NCBI GenBank assembly: GCA_024695705.1
Contig: JAILHP010000190.1
Coordinates: forward strand, 1-43,749
Origin: Prevotella sp.
Lineage (GTDB): Bacteria; Bacteroidota; Bacteroidia; Bacteroidales; Bacteroidaceae
DNA: 43,749 bases
Direction: 5' to 3'
The notes below the pieces were generated by a model. It did not search any database. It was given only the letters and a program-made list of their open reading frames with translations, and was not told the DNA's origin. Shown here in pieces: positions 26,251 through 36,180 of the stretch (within the stretch, counting starts at the first letter, position 1; every line of letters begins with the position of its first letter). The position numbers and the translations under genes are program-made.

Positions 26251-27981
26251 ATGAACGTTTTAGAATTAAGTGAACAAGAAATAGGCAGACGCGATAGTCT
26301 GCAAGAGTTGCGACAGATGGGAATCAATCCCTACCCCGCCGCTGAATATCCAACCAATGCTTTCTCAACTGACATCCGTGACGAGTTCCAGGACGATGCG
26401 CCACAGCGCGAGGTATGCATAGCCGGTCGTATGATGAGCCGCCGTGTCATGGGTAAGGCATCATTCGTTGAACTGCAGGATTCCAAAGGACGCATCCAGG
26501 TATATATCACCCGCGATGACCTCTGCCCCGACGAGAACAAAGAATTATATAATACGGTGTTCAAGCGCCTGCTCGACATTGGTGACTTCATTGGCATCAA
26601 GGGTTTCGTGTTCCGCACACAGACGGGCGAGATTAGCGTACATGCCAAGGAGCTGACGCTGCTATCGAAGTCGCTGAAGCCGCTGCCCATCGTAAAGTAC
26701 AAGGACGGTGTGGCATACGACAAGTTTGACGACCCTGAGCTGCGCTACCGCCAGCGTTATGTTGATCTGGTGGTCAATGAGGGAGTAAAGGACACGTTCC
26801 TGCAGCGCGCCACCGTCATCCGCACCCTTCGCAAGGTGCTGGACGAGGCTGGCTATACCGAGGTGGAGACACCAACGCTGCAGATGATTGCCGGCGGTGC
26901 TTCCGCCCGTCCGTTCATCACGCATTTCAATGCCCTCGATCAGGATATGTACATGCGTATTGCCACCGAGCTCTACCTGAAGCGCCTCATCGTGGGCGGC
27001 TTCGAAGGTGTCTATGAGATTGGCAAGAACTTCCGTAACGAGGGTATGGACCGCAACCACAACCCCGAGTTCACATGCATGGAGCTCTACGTGCAGTATA
27101 AGGACTATAACTGGATGATGTCGTTCACCGAGAAGCTCTTGGAAACCATTTGTATCGCCGTGAACGGCAAGCCCGAACGCGAGATTGACGGAAACCTTGT
27201 ATCGTTCAAAGCACCTTATCGTCGTCTGCCCATTCTCGAGGCTATTGAAGAGAAGACAGGCTTCGACTGCAACGGCAAGACAGAAGAGAAAATCCGCGCA
27301 TTCTGCCTGTCAAAGGGCATGGACGTAGATGAGACCATGGGCAAGGGCAAGCTCATTGACGAGCTGTTCGGCGAGTTCTGCGAAGGCACGTTCATCCAGC
27401 CGACGTTCATCACCGACTATCCTGTCGAGATGTCGCCGCTGACGAAGATGCACCGTTCAAAACCCGGTCTCACTGAGCGTTTCGAACTGATGGTCAACGG
27501 TAAGGAGCTGGCCAACGCCTACTCGGAGCTGAACGATCCCATTGACCAGGAAGAGCGTTTCGTGGAGCAGATGCGTCTGGCTGACAAGGGTGATGACGAG
27601 GCCATGATCATTGACCAGGACTTCCTGCGTGCCCTGCAGTACGGCATGCCACCGACCTCAGGAATTGGTATCGGCATCGACCGTCTGGTGATGCTGATGA
27701 CCGGCAAGACGTTCATTCAGGAGGTGCTGTTCTTCCCGCAGATGAAGCCCGAGAAGAAGATGCCTCAGTCGTCCGTAGCAGAATGGGCCGAAGTGGGCGT
27801 CACGGAAGAATGGGTTCCCGTGCTGCGTAAGGCCGGCTTCAACCTCGTTTCAAACATCAAGGACGAGAAGGCGCAGGGTCTGCAGCAGAAGATTGGCGAC
27901 ATTGTCAAGAAATTCAAGCTCGACATGCAGAAGCCCAGCGTCAACGACGTACAGGGTTGGATTGAAAAAGCTAACTGCTAA
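26251..27981 (+). CDS. lysS: Lysyl-tRNA synthetase (class II)
   Basis: KGRIQVYI, YRQRYVDLVVN, NFRNEGMDRNHNPEFTCMELY, GIGIGIDRLVMLMT. Confidence 0.97.
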   Translation: MNVLELSEQEIGRRDSLQELRQMGINPYPAAEYPTNAFSTDIRDEFQDDAPQREVCIAGRMMSRRVMGKASFVELQDSKGRIQVYITRDDLCPDENKELYNTVFKRLLDIGDFIGIKGFVFRTQTGEISVHAKELTLLSKSLKPLPIVKYKDGVAYDKFDDPELRYRQRYVDLVVNEGVKDTFLQRATVIRTLRKVLDEAGYTEVETPTLQMIAGGASARPFITHFNALDQDMYMRIATELYLKRLIVGGFEGVYEIGKNFRNEGMDRNHNPEFTCMELYVQYKDYNWMMSFTEKLLETICIAVNGKPEREIDGNLVSFKAPYRRLPILEAIEEKTGFDCNGKTEEKIRAFCLSKGMDVDETMGKGKLIDELFGEFCEGTFIQPTFITDYPVEMSPLTKMHRSKPGLTERFELMVNGKELANAYSELNDPIDQEERFVEQMRLADKGDDEAMIIDQDFLRALQYGMPPTSGIGIGIDRLVMLMTGKTFIQEVLFFPQMKPEKKMPQSSVAEWAEVGVTEEWVPVLRKAGFNLVSNIKDEKAQGLQQKIGDIVKKFKLDMQKPSVNDVQGWIEKANC

Positions 27982-28002
27982 TAGCCAAAAGCTAACAGCA
28001 AG
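27968..28002. repeat. Period-7 tract (aagctaa ctgctaa tagccaa aagctaa cagcaag)
   Basis: Contains the lysS stop codon. Confidence 0.7.
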
Positions 28003-28005
28003 ATA

Positions 28006-29001
28006 ATGTTTGATTGTGGTAAAATAGCGATTATCGGTGGCGGTTCGTGGGCTACGGCCATTGCCAAGATTGTGGTGGGACACACCCACCACATCGGATG
28101 GTACATGCGCCGCGACGACCGCATAGAGGACTTCCGTCGGCTGGGTCACAATCCGGCATATCTGGTTGGTGTGCACTTCAACATCAACGAGATAGAGTTC
28201 TCGAGCGACATCAACAAGATTGCACAGCAGTACGACACGCTCGTTTTCGTCACCCCGTCTCCCTACCTGAAAAGTCATTTGAAAAAACTGAAAACACGCC
28301 TGCGCGACAAGTTCATCGTAACAGCCATCAAGGGTATTGTACCCGACGAGAATCTTGTCTGCTCTGAATATTTCCATCAGGTATATGACGTACCTTACGA
28401 GAATCTGGCCTGTCTAGGCGGACCTTCGCACGCAGAAGAAGTGGCACTGGAGCGTCTTTCATATCTCACCATCGGCTGTTCGGACTTAGAAAAGGCACAG
28501 GCGTTTGCCAACATGTTGACAAGCGACTACATCAAGACGAAGACATCGGCCGACGTCATCGGTATCGAGTATTCGTCGGTGCTGAAGAACGTGTATGCCA
28601 TTGCCGCGGGTATTTGCTCTGGTCTGAAGTTCGGTGACAACTTCCAAGCCGTACTTATCTCCAACGCGGTACAGGAGATGACACGTTTCCTGAAGAGCGT
28701 TCATCCTCAGGAACGTAACATGGACGATTCGGTATATCTTGGCGACCTGTTGGTGACTGGCTACTCGAACTTCTCGCGTAACCGTGTATTCGGTACGATG
28801 ATTGGCAAGGGCTACAGCGTCAAGTCGGCCCAGATTGAGATGGAGATGATTGCCGAGGGATATTTCGGCACGAAGTGTATGAAGGAAATCAACCGTCACC
28901 AGCACGTCAACATGCCTATCCTCGATGCTGTCTATAACATCTTGTACGAGCGCATCAGTCCACAGATTGAAATTAAACTGTTAACAGATTCATTCAGATA
29001 A
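28006..29001 (+). CDS. gpsA: NAD(P)H-dependent glycerol-3-phosphate dehydrogenase
   Basis: AIIGGGSWATAIAKIV, SAIKGI-like TAIKGIVPDENL, GPSHAEEVA, SSVLKNVYAIAAGI. Confidence 0.94.
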   Translation: MFDCGKIAIIGGGSWATAIAKIVVGHTHHIGWYMRRDDRIEDFRRLGHNPAYLVGVHFNINEIEFSSDINKIAQQYDTLVFVTPSPYLKSHLKKLKTRLRDKFIVTAIKGIVPDENLVCSEYFHQVYDVPYENLACLGGPSHAEEVALERLSYLTIGCSDLEKAQAFANMLTSDYIKTKTSADVIGIEYSSVLKNVYAIAAGICSGLKFGDNFQAVLISNAVQEMTRFLKSVHPQERNMDDSVYLGDLLVTGYSNFSRNRVFGTMIGKGYSVKSAQIEMEMIAEGYFGTKCMKEINRHQHVNMPILDAVYNILYERISPQIEIKLLTDSFR

Positions 29002-29010
29002 AACAAAACT

Positions 29011-30366
29011 ATGAAAAGTATTAGTCTTGACATTACAAAAGCTGCCTGTTTCCTTGAAGCTGGTGCAGTTAAGGCTTTCGAGCCGAAAGTAAAAGAGGCG
29101 CAGAAGGCGCTTGAAGAGGGCACATGCCCTGGTAACGATTTCTTAGGTTGGCTTCATCTGCCCTCCTCCATTACACCTGCATTCCTTGACGAGGTACAGG
29201 CTGTGGCCAATACGCTCCGCGAGAAGTGTGAAGTGGTTGTAGTAGCCGGAATCGGCGGAAGCTATCTCGGTGCCCGCGCCGTTATTGAAGCCCTCGGAAA
29301 CTCGTTTGCATGGCTCATCCAAGACAAGAAGAATCCCGTTATTCTCTTTGCCGGAAACAATATCGGCGAGGACTATCTCTCGGAGATGACTGAATACCTG
29401 AAGGATAAGAAGTTTGGTGTCATCAACATCTCCAAGTCAGGAACGACCACCGAGACCGCCCTGACCTTCCGTCTGCTCAAAAAGCAGTGTGAGGCTCAGA
29501 TGGGCAAGGACGTGGCCAAGCAGGTCATCGTTGCCGTCACCGATGCCAAGCGTGGTGCTGCCCGTACCTGCGCTGACAAGGAAGGCTACAAGAGCTTCAT
29601 CATCCCCGACAACGTGGGCGGACGTTTTTCGGTGCTCACTCCGGTAGGCCTGCTGCCTATCGCCTGTGCTGGCTTTGACATCAAGGCACTCGTACAGGGT
29701 GCTCAAGACATGGAGAAGCAGTGTGCAGCGAACGTTCCGTTCGATGAAAACCCTGCAGCCCAGTATGCTGCCGTTCGCAACGGTCTGTATGGTGCCGGCA
29801 AGAAGATTGAAATCATGGTCAACTACCAGCCCAAGCTGCACTTCATCAGCGAATGGTGGAAGCAGCTTTACGGAGAGTCTGAGGGTAAGGACAAGAAAGG
29901 TATCTTCCCCGCCAGTTGCGACTTCACGACAGACCTGCACTCTATGGGTCAGTGGATTCAGGACGGTGAGCGTACCATCTTCGAAACCGTTATCAGCGTA
30001 GAGAAACCCAACCGCGAACTGCTCTTCCCCAGTGACGAGGAGAACCTCGACGGATTGAACTTCCTGGCAGGTAAGCGCGTTGACGAGGTAAATAAGATGG
30101 CAGAGCTCGGTACCCGTCTGGCTCACGTCGATGGGGGTGTACCCAACATCCGTATCAGCGTACCTGAACTCAACGAATACTACATCGGACAGCTCATCTA
30201 CTTCTTCGAAATCGGCTGTGGTATCAGCGGCAACGTTCTGGGTGTCAACCCGTTCAACCAGCCTGGTGTAGAGGCCTACAAGAAGAACATGTTTGCCCTG
30301 CTCGACAAGCCTGGCTACGAGGCAGACTCAAAGGCCATAAAGGAACGTCTGGCAAAGGAATGCTAA
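29011..30366 (+). CDS. pgi: Glucose-6-phosphate isomerase
   Basis: [48 protein letters not shown]. Confidence 0.95.
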   Translation: MKSISLDITKAACFLEAGAVKAFEPKVKEAQKALEEGTCPGNDFLGWLHLPSSITPAFLDEVQAVANTLREKCEVVVVAGIGGSYLGARAVIEALGNSFAWLIQDKKNPVILFAGNNIGEDYLSEMTEYLKDKKFGVINISKSGTTTETALTFRLLKKQCEAQMGKDVAKQVIVAVTDAKRGAARTCADKEGYKSFIIPDNVGGRFSVLTPVGLLPIACAGFDIKALVQGAQDMEKQCAANVPFDENPAAQYAAVRNGLYGAGKKIEIMVNYQPKLHFISEWWKQLYGESEGKDKKGIFPASCDFTTDLHSMGQWIQDGERTIFETVISVEKPNRELLFPSDEENLDGLNFLAGKRVDEVNKMAELGTRLAHVDGGVPNIRISVPELNEYYIGQLIYFFEIGCGISGNVLGVNPFNQPGVEAYKKNMFALLDKPGYEADSKAIKERLAKEC

Positions 30367-30405
30367 ACTAGTAGGACTAGTACGACTAGTGGAACTGGTA
30401 CAACT
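30367..30405. repeat. Period-9 degenerate tandem tract (actagtagg actagtacg actagtgga actggtaca act)
   Basis: Read directly in the pgi/HAD junction. Confidence 0.8.
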
Positions 30406-30411
30406 AAGATA

Positions 30412-31131
30412 ATGAAAAAAGCAATTCAACAATACTTGATAAGCAACGGCTTTCGGACATTCACCCCGAAAGCCGTGCTTTTCGATATGGACGGTGTGAT
30501 CTTTGACTCCATGCCCAATCATGCCCGTTCGTGGCACAAGGCCATGAAGCAGTGCGGCATCGAGATGACCGAGGACGAAGCCTATGAGTACGAGGGTATG
30601 CGCGGTGTGGAAACCATCAAGATGAAGGCACGGCAACAATGGGGGCGCGACATCAGTGACGAGGAAGCGCAACGCATGTACGACCTGAAGACGCAATACT
30701 TCGCAGCCTGTCCCCCTACAGAGAAGATGGCGGGAGTGGAGTCGCTGATGAAAAAAATCAAAGACTGCAACTGTATCATTGGAGTAGTAACCGGAAGCGG
30801 TCAGCACACATTGCTTGACCGACTGGAACAGTCATTCCCCGGACTGCTCAAAAAAGAATTGATGGTGACCAGCATGGACGTCAAGCGAGGCAAGCCGAAT
30901 CCAGAGCCTTACCTCGCAGGACTTCAGAAGGTGGGAGCTGAGCCATGGGAAGCCATTGTCATTGAAAATGCACCGTTGGGAGTACGTGCAGCCGTAGCCG
31001 CACATATCTTCACCATTGCTGTCAACACAGGTCCACTGCCCGACCAGTTGCTCTATGACGAAGGGGCGGACATTGTCCTGAAAAACATGGCTGAGGTGCA
31101 GCACCTGTGGAATCAGCTCTTCAGCAAATAG
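30412..31131 (+). CDS. HAD-superfamily hydrolase (beta-phosphoglucomutase-like)
   Basis: AVLFDMDGVIFDSMPNHARSWHKAM; GVVTGSG; KRGKPNPEPYL; VIENAPLGVRAAVAA. Confidence 0.9.
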   Translation: MKKAIQQYLISNGFRTFTPKAVLFDMDGVIFDSMPNHARSWHKAMKQCGIEMTEDEAYEYEGMRGVETIKMKARQQWGRDISDEEAQRMYDLKTQYFAACPPTEKMAGVESLMKKIKDCNCIIGVVTGSGQHTLLDRLEQSFPGLLKKELMVTSMDVKRGKPNPEPYLAGLQKVGAEPWEAIVIENAPLGVRAAVAAHIFTIAVNTGPLPDQLLYDEGADIVLKNMAEVQHLWNQLFSK

Positions 31132-31141
31132 TGCTCTTCTG

Positions 31142-31714
31142 TCAGACGCCGTCGTCATCGGAAGGCATATCCGCCCGATCCTCTAGTTCTGTGTCTAACC
31201 GCGTATCACGGGTGATTGCAATTTCACCCGACCGCGTCACTGCCAAAATTAACGGAATAAACTCATCGCTTTGCGGCTTGCTCACACTACAGGCAAAGCG
31301 GACATCATTTCCTTCAACCTTTTCAAACACAAAGCCCTCAAGAATACCCGTCTGACGGAAGTCATCATCTATATACGAGTTAAACGAAGCCTTCGTAAAC
31401 GTGCGGTTGAAAAACACGCTGCCATCGCTACGGCTGATGGTCAGATGTACACGGTTATCCACAAACAACTGACCCGTTTCATCCTTCACCATCGGGAGCG
31501 AGTCATCAGCCAGCCGCTCAATCGTCCACACATAATCGCGGTCTAACCAGCGGAAAGACTTGCTCTCCCGATAATTATCAGTCGAAATGGGCCCCTGGGG
31601 CACCGGCTTCTCATACTTGACAGTAATGATGTCATCACGTTTCTTCTTGCTGCTGCACGATACTATAATGCCTGTCAACAAGCCTATTACAATAATGGGA
31701 AGTAGTCGTTTCAT
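31142..31714 (-). CDS. DUF4738-like lipoprotein
   Basis: Lipoprotein signal GIIVSCSSKKK; family assigned from general pattern. Confidence 0.7.
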   Translation of the reverse strand: MKRLLPIIVIGLLTGIIVSCSSKKKRDDIITVKYEKPVPQGPISTDNYRESKSFRWLDRDYVWTIERLADDSLPMVKDETGQLFVDNRVHLTISRSDGSVFFNRTFTKASFNSYIDDDFRQTGILEGFVFEKVEGNDVRFACSVSKPQSDEFIPLILAVTRSGEIAITRDTRLDTELEDRADMPSDDDGV

Positions 31715-31784
31715 TGTTTCTTATTGGTTTTCGACTGCCAAAGGTAAACATTATTTATGAGAAATCCAAACAATCTGCCAACTT

Positions 31785-31960
31785 TATAAAAAAAGAAACT
31801 CCCTGCTGTCCAGCAGAGAGCCTCCAAAAGTTATCACCAAATAATCTTAAACCTAAAAAATCTTACTAACTATTGACAGGCTCGCTTGCCTTCCTAAAAC
31901 ACTATGTTAACCTAAATCACTATGATGTATGAATCTATGTTATGTTCTGATATTATGACG
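31785..31960 (-). ncRNA. Candidate minus-strand small RNA or leader with intrinsic terminator
   Basis: Minus strand reads ...ctctctgctg-ga-cagcagggagtttcttttttt (hairpin at 31799-31820 plus T-run) before the DUF4738 start; 5' end uncertain. Confidence 0.3.
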
Positions 31961-32033
31961 AAGGAACACACACAAAGTTTAATGATAAGCGAAAAAAAAA
32001 GAAGAATTTTGAAGCAAACTGACTTTTTTTTCG

Positions 32034-32041
32034 TATTTTTG
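32034..32041 (+). promoter_or_regulatory. -7 box TATTTTTG for DUF4230 pair
   Basis: TAnnTTTG 18 nt upstream of ATG 32060. Confidence 0.5.
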
Positions 32042-32059
32042 CAACAAATTATAAAAAGG

Positions 32060-32716
32060 ATGATGAAAAAAGGTTTACTTTGGCTCTTGGTTGTCGGCTG
32101 TTGGCTGTCTGTCGTCTGCTGTCAGTCAACAGACAACGGACAAGAAACGGTGGACGACGGCCAGCTGCTTATAACGCATATTCAGCAATGTTCACGCCTT
32201 TACACGGCTGAGTATCAGATTCACAAGATTATCACTCACGACGACGTGCTCCGGCTGCAAGGCCAGATGACCGGCCAGGACTACGACATTGCGCTACCCG
32301 TGCTTGGCGACCGCAAGATTGCCATTCCCATGGATGCTACAGTGAAGGCTTATATTGACTTCAGTGGTTTCTCTGAGCAGAACGTAGAGCGTGACGGCGA
32401 GCGTATCACCATCATCCTGCCCGACCCGAAGGTAAAACTGACCAGTACGAAGATTGACCATGACAACGTCAAGAAGTATGTGGCGCTGCTGCGTTCCGAT
32501 TTCACCGACGATGAGATATCCTCCTATGAGCAACAGGGACGTGCCGCTATTCTCAAGGCCATCCCCGAAATGGACATCGTCGAGTCTGCCCGCAAGAATG
32601 CAGCTCGTATCCTCATTCCTATGATCAAGCAAATGGGCTTCAGCGAGCGTAACATCACCATTACGTTCCGCAAGGACTTGAATACGCAAAACATTATTGA
32701 AAGGAGTACGGAATGA
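32060..32716 (+). CDS. DUF4230 domain-containing protein
   Basis: AEYQIHKIITHDD...IAIPMDATVKAYIDFSGFSEQNVERDGERITIILPDPKV; start after the promoter. Confidence 0.8.
   Translation: MMKKGLLWLLVVGCWLSVVCCQSTDNGQETVDDGQLLITHIQQCSRLYTAEYQIHKIITHDDVLRLQGQMTGQDYDIALPVLGDRKIAIPMDATVKAYIDFSGFSEQNVERDGERITIILPDPKVKLTSTKIDHDNVKKYVALLRSDFTDDEISSYEQQGRAAILKAIPEMDIVESARKNAARILIPMIKQMGFSERNITITFRKDLNTQNIIERSTE
32080..32163. repeat. Period-7 tract in signal peptide / N-terminus of the DUF4230 gene (ttggctc ttggttg tcggctg ttggctg ... acagaca acggaca ... gtggacg acggcca)
   Basis: 12 consecutive heptamers; second half resembles the reverse complement of the first. Confidence 0.8.
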
Positions 32717-33324
32717 AAAAGAATCGCTTTTGGATCATTGCTGTCGGCACTTTGGCCTTCATTCTTTTCCTGTTGGCAGCCTTCTTTATATATAATAAGG
32801 TAAAGAGCAACGACATCAGTCTGACCACTGATGACCGTATTGACGTTACCCCCCAGCAGATTCGCTCCATGCGAGCCATTGGCCAGTGGGAGTTCCTCAG
32901 CATCAGCGACGAAGAAATGATTGACACCATCAGGCGCGGCATTTTCTTCGATGACCAGTTAGTACGCATCTACTACGGCACGATGCGCTTAGGCATTGAC
33001 ATGCAACAACTCCGAGACAGTGCTTTCACCTCCCGAGGCGATACGCTTGTTGTGGCACTGCCTCCCATCCAACTGCTTGACAATAACTTCATTGACGAAG
33101 CCCGTACACGTTCGTTCATCTCCAAAGGCGAATGGAGCGGTGCCGACCGTGAAGCCCTTTACCGTCGGGCTCGGCAGAAAATGCTGCGTCAGTGCTTGAC
33201 ACTTGAAAACCTCCGGCGTGCCCAGGAGAATGCCGATGAGCAGATCTCCGATATGCTCCGCGTCATGGGATTCGAGCACGTCAGTGTAACTTTCGATACC
33301 TCCCCCCTTAATCCTAATCTGTAA
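32713..33324 (+). CDS. DUF4230 domain-containing protein (second copy)
   Basis: N-terminal TM; EEMIDTIRRGIFFDDQLVRIYYGTMRLGIDMQQL...VVALPPIQLLDN. Confidence 0.75.
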   Translation: MKKNRFWIIAVGTLAFILFLLAAFFIYNKVKSNDISLTTDDRIDVTPQQIRSMRAIGQWEFLSISDEEMIDTIRRGIFFDDQLVRIYYGTMRLGIDMQQLRDSAFTSRGDTLVVALPPIQLLDNNFIDEARTRSFISKGEWSGADREALYRRARQKMLRQCLTLENLRRAQENADEQISDMLRVMGFEHVSVTFDTSPLNPNL

Positions 33325-33337
33325 TCCGTATTCCAGC

Positions 33338-34720
33338 ATGATCGACCTGCTCACCACTATCAGCGACTTCCTATGGGGATGGCCCATGATTATCCTGCTT
33401 CTGGGAACCCACATTTACCTCACCGTGCGACTGCGCTTTCCGCAGCTACGCATCTTTACGGCCATCCGCCTGTCCGTCAAGAAAGACGCTGACGGTCATG
33501 GCGACGTGTCACAATTCGGTTCCTTGGCTACGGCCTTGGCTGCCACCATCGGAACAGGTAACATCATCGGTGTGGCTACGGCTATTGCGCTGGGCGGACC
33601 AGGTGCCGTGCTGTGGTGCTGGCTGACGGGTGTGTTCGGTATTGCGACGAAGTACGCAGAGGGTCTTTTGGCCATCAAATACCGCGTGAAGACAGAAGAC
33701 GGCCGCATGCTCGGCGGCCCCATGTATGCACTCGAACGCGGACTGGGCTGGAAATGGCTCGCTGTGCTCTTTGCCTTCTTTACCGCCTGTGCCTCCTTTG
33801 GCATCGGCAACACCGTACAGGCCAATGCCATTGCCATGCTGGCCAACGATTCCTACGGCATCTCACCCTACCTATCAGGAACTGTCATCTGCATTTTGAC
33901 AGCAGCCGTCGTGCTTGGCGGTGTCAAGAGCATTGCCCGTGTCTGTTCCATGCTAGTGCCCTTCATGGCATTCTTCTACGTGTTAGGTTGTCTGGTCATT
34001 CTCGGCATTAACTGGCATTTCCTTTGGCCGGCAGTCAAGTTGATTGTCGTGTCGGCATTCTCGCCTGAAGCAGCTGGTGGAGGTTTGGTAGGTTCTACGG
34101 TCATGATGGCAGCCCGTTTCGGCATTGCCCGTGGTTTGTTCTCCAACGAGTCGGGCCTGGGTTCCGCTCCCATCGTGGCAGCCGCTGCCAAGACGCGAAA
34201 CCCGGTGCGTCAGGCACTGGTCTCGTCAAGCGGCACGTTCTGGGACACCGTTGTCATCTGTGCCATTACAGGTCTGGTTATTGTCAGCAGCATCTTGGCT
34301 TACAGCGACATAGACTACTCCAACGGTGCTGCGCTTACCAAAGCGGCCTTTTCGAAGATTCCCTATTTAGGCACGCCACTGCTCTCCTTCGGTTTGCTGA
34401 CCTTCGCATTCAGTACCATTCTCGGCTGGTGCTACTACGGAGAGCGGGCAGTGGAGTATCTCGGCGGTATGCGCTGGGTAAGGGTGTTCCGTGTGCTCTA
34501 TATTGTTGCCGTCTTCGTGGGCAGCGTCATCAACCTGAGTCTTGTCTGGACGTTTGCCGACTGCGCCAACGCCCTCATGGCCATTCCCAACCTGCTCTCA
34601 CTGCTCTTCCTCAGCGGCATTGTAGTTCATGAGACGCGCACATACTTATGGCACAATCAGCTCGATGCCTACGACCACGAGACGGTTTCCGCTGACTCGG
34701 AAACGAACGTCACGTCCTGA
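33338..34720 (+). CDS. Sodium:alanine/glycine symporter (AGCS)
   Basis: FGSLATALAATIGTGNIIGVATAIALGGPGAVLWCWLTG; FSNESGLGSAPIVAAAAKT. Confidence 0.95.
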   Translation: MIDLLTTISDFLWGWPMIILLLGTHIYLTVRLRFPQLRIFTAIRLSVKKDADGHGDVSQFGSLATALAATIGTGNIIGVATAIALGGPGAVLWCWLTGVFGIATKYAEGLLAIKYRVKTEDGRMLGGPMYALERGLGWKWLAVLFAFFTACASFGIGNTVQANAIAMLANDSYGISPYLSGTVICILTAAVVLGGVKSIARVCSMLVPFMAFFYVLGCLVILGINWHFLWPAVKLIVVSAFSPEAAGGGLVGSTVMMAARFGIARGLFSNESGLGSAPIVAAAAKTRNPVRQALVSSSGTFWDTVVICAITGLVIVSSILAYSDIDYSNGAALTKAAFSKIPYLGTPLLSFGLLTFAFSTILGWCYYGERAVEYLGGMRWVRVFRVLYIVAVFVGSVINLSLVWTFADCANALMAIPNLLSLLFLSGIVVHETRTYLWHNQLDAYDHETVSADSETNVTS

Positions 34721-35323
34721 AAACGGCAGGCCATAGACGCGCTGCGCATCGTCGTGGTATTGCGGACGGGGGTCTTCAGACAGAATGGCCAGTAAGGCCT
34801 TCAGGTCATTAGCGGAGAACTGTGCCCGCAGCTCATTGGGCATCTCCACTTCTAAGCGTTTCCACTTCCTCTCATCAACAAAGCCACTGCGCACTCCCGT
34901 ATGGCTATCCACATACTCCAAGTAAGGTTTAATATCGAAGATGGGCGTGCCATCCATCAGGTCGGCACCCAATACGTGGATAACGCCCTCCTCTATTCGC
35001 GCAATACGTACTGACGACAGTCCCAGCCAATTGGGACGGAAAGGTGAGCGCGTAGCCCATACACCTACCCGTTCGTTTCCGCCTAGCAGTGGGGGACGAA
35101 CGGTAGCCTTGAAGGAGGAGGGAGCTTCCTTGATATTCTCCGAGAAGCCCCAGATAATCCACAAATAGTCAAATGCTTCCAGTCCTCGCAACGCTTCAAC
35201 ATTACGGAATTGCGGCTCAAAGACTACCTGACCACGCAGGTCGGGTACGATACCCGCCTGTCGGGGAACGCCGAACTTCGACTTCAACGGAGAATGGAAA
35301 TAAGCAATCGGTTCTATAATCAT
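34646..35323 (-). CDS. trmO: tRNA (N6-threonylcarbamoyladenosine(37)-N6)-methyltransferase TrmO (TsaA family)
   Basis: IAYFHSPLKSKFGVPRQAGI, ALRGLEAFDYLWIIWGF, RSPFRPNWLGLSSVRI, LMDGTPIFDIKPYLEYVDS; start MIIEPIAYF. Confidence 0.92.
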   Translation of the reverse strand: MIIEPIAYFHSPLKSKFGVPRQAGIVPDLRGQVVFEPQFRNVEALRGLEAFDYLWIIWGFSENIKEAPSSFKATVRPPLLGGNERVGVWATRSPFRPNWLGLSSVRIARIEEGVIHVLGADLMDGTPIFDIKPYLEYVDSHTGVRSGFVDERKWKRLEVEMPNELRAQFSANDLKALLAILSEDPRPQYHDDAQRVYGLPFSGRDVRFRVSGNRLVVVGIELIVP

Positions 35324-35364
35324 GGTGCAAAGGTAATGAAAAAAACGTATAAGCACTCAGGAAA

Positions 35365-35428
35365 GCAGAGAAAAATGTAAAATAATACACTTTTTTCTTG
35401 GCGTATTACATATTTATTCGTACCTTTG
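35365..35428 (+). promoter_or_regulatory. Promoter of MBL gene; inverted repeat upstream of TACCTTTG, architecture similar to the promoter repeats
   Basis: atgtaaaataatac ... gtattacat then atttattcgTACCTTTG. Confidence 0.5.
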
Positions 35429-35448
35429 CGCCGTCAAAACCAATAATA

Positions 35449-36180
35449 ATGAAAAAAACTCTTACTATTCTGCTTATGACACTGGCCACCATCACTGCCA
35501 GCGCACAGCGCAAGACCGACACTTTCACAACCCCGTCGGGCAAGCAAGTAACATTCACGTGCATCAAGCACGCCAGTCTTGAAATCAACTACAACGGAAC
35601 GGAGATTCAGGTTGACCCCGTCAGCGATGCCGTGAAGCCCGTGACCAACTACTACGACTTCCCCAAGGCCAACATTATTCTGATTACCCATCAGCATCAG
35701 GATCACTTCGACCGCGAGGCCATTGCCGCTCTACGCACTCCCGCTACGGTCATCTACGAGCCACTGAGCGTCTTTAACATGTGGTTCAACGGATTGCCTA
35801 TCAATAATGGCGACTCGGTACAGATAGCCGACGACATCCTGCTGAAAGCCGTGCCAGCCTACAACACCACCGAGGGACGCGAACAGTTCCATCCCAAAGG
35901 TCGTGACAACGGCTACATCCTCACACTCGACGGTCTGCGCATCTACATTGCCGGTGATACCGAGGATATTCCTGAAATGGCAGAACTCGGTCCCATCGAC
36001 ATTGCCTTCCTGCCCTGCAACCAGCCCTACACCATGACGGTCAATCAGCTGGTCAGCGCTGCCAAAATCATCCGTCCGAAGGTGCTCTTCCCCTATCACT
36101 ACAGCAATACCGTCATCGACCAGGTTACCATGTTCCTGGGCGGCACAGGCATTGATGTGAGGATCAGGGACTATAAGTAG
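35449..36180 (+). CDS. Secreted MBL-fold metallo-hydrolase (UlaG-like)
   Basis: Signal peptide MKKTLTILLMTLATITASAQ; ILITHQHQDHFD; YIAGDTEDIPEM; FPYHYSN. Confidence 0.9.
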   Translation: MKKTLTILLMTLATITASAQRKTDTFTTPSGKQVTFTCIKHASLEINYNGTEIQVDPVSDAVKPVTNYYDFPKANIILITHQHQDHFDREAIAALRTPATVIYEPLSVFNMWFNGLPINNGDSVQIADDILLKAVPAYNTTEGREQFHPKGRDNGYILTLDGLRIYIAGDTEDIPEMAELGPIDIAFLPCNQPYTMTVNQLVSAAKIIRPKVLFPYHYSNTVIDQVTMFLGGTGIDVRIRDYK

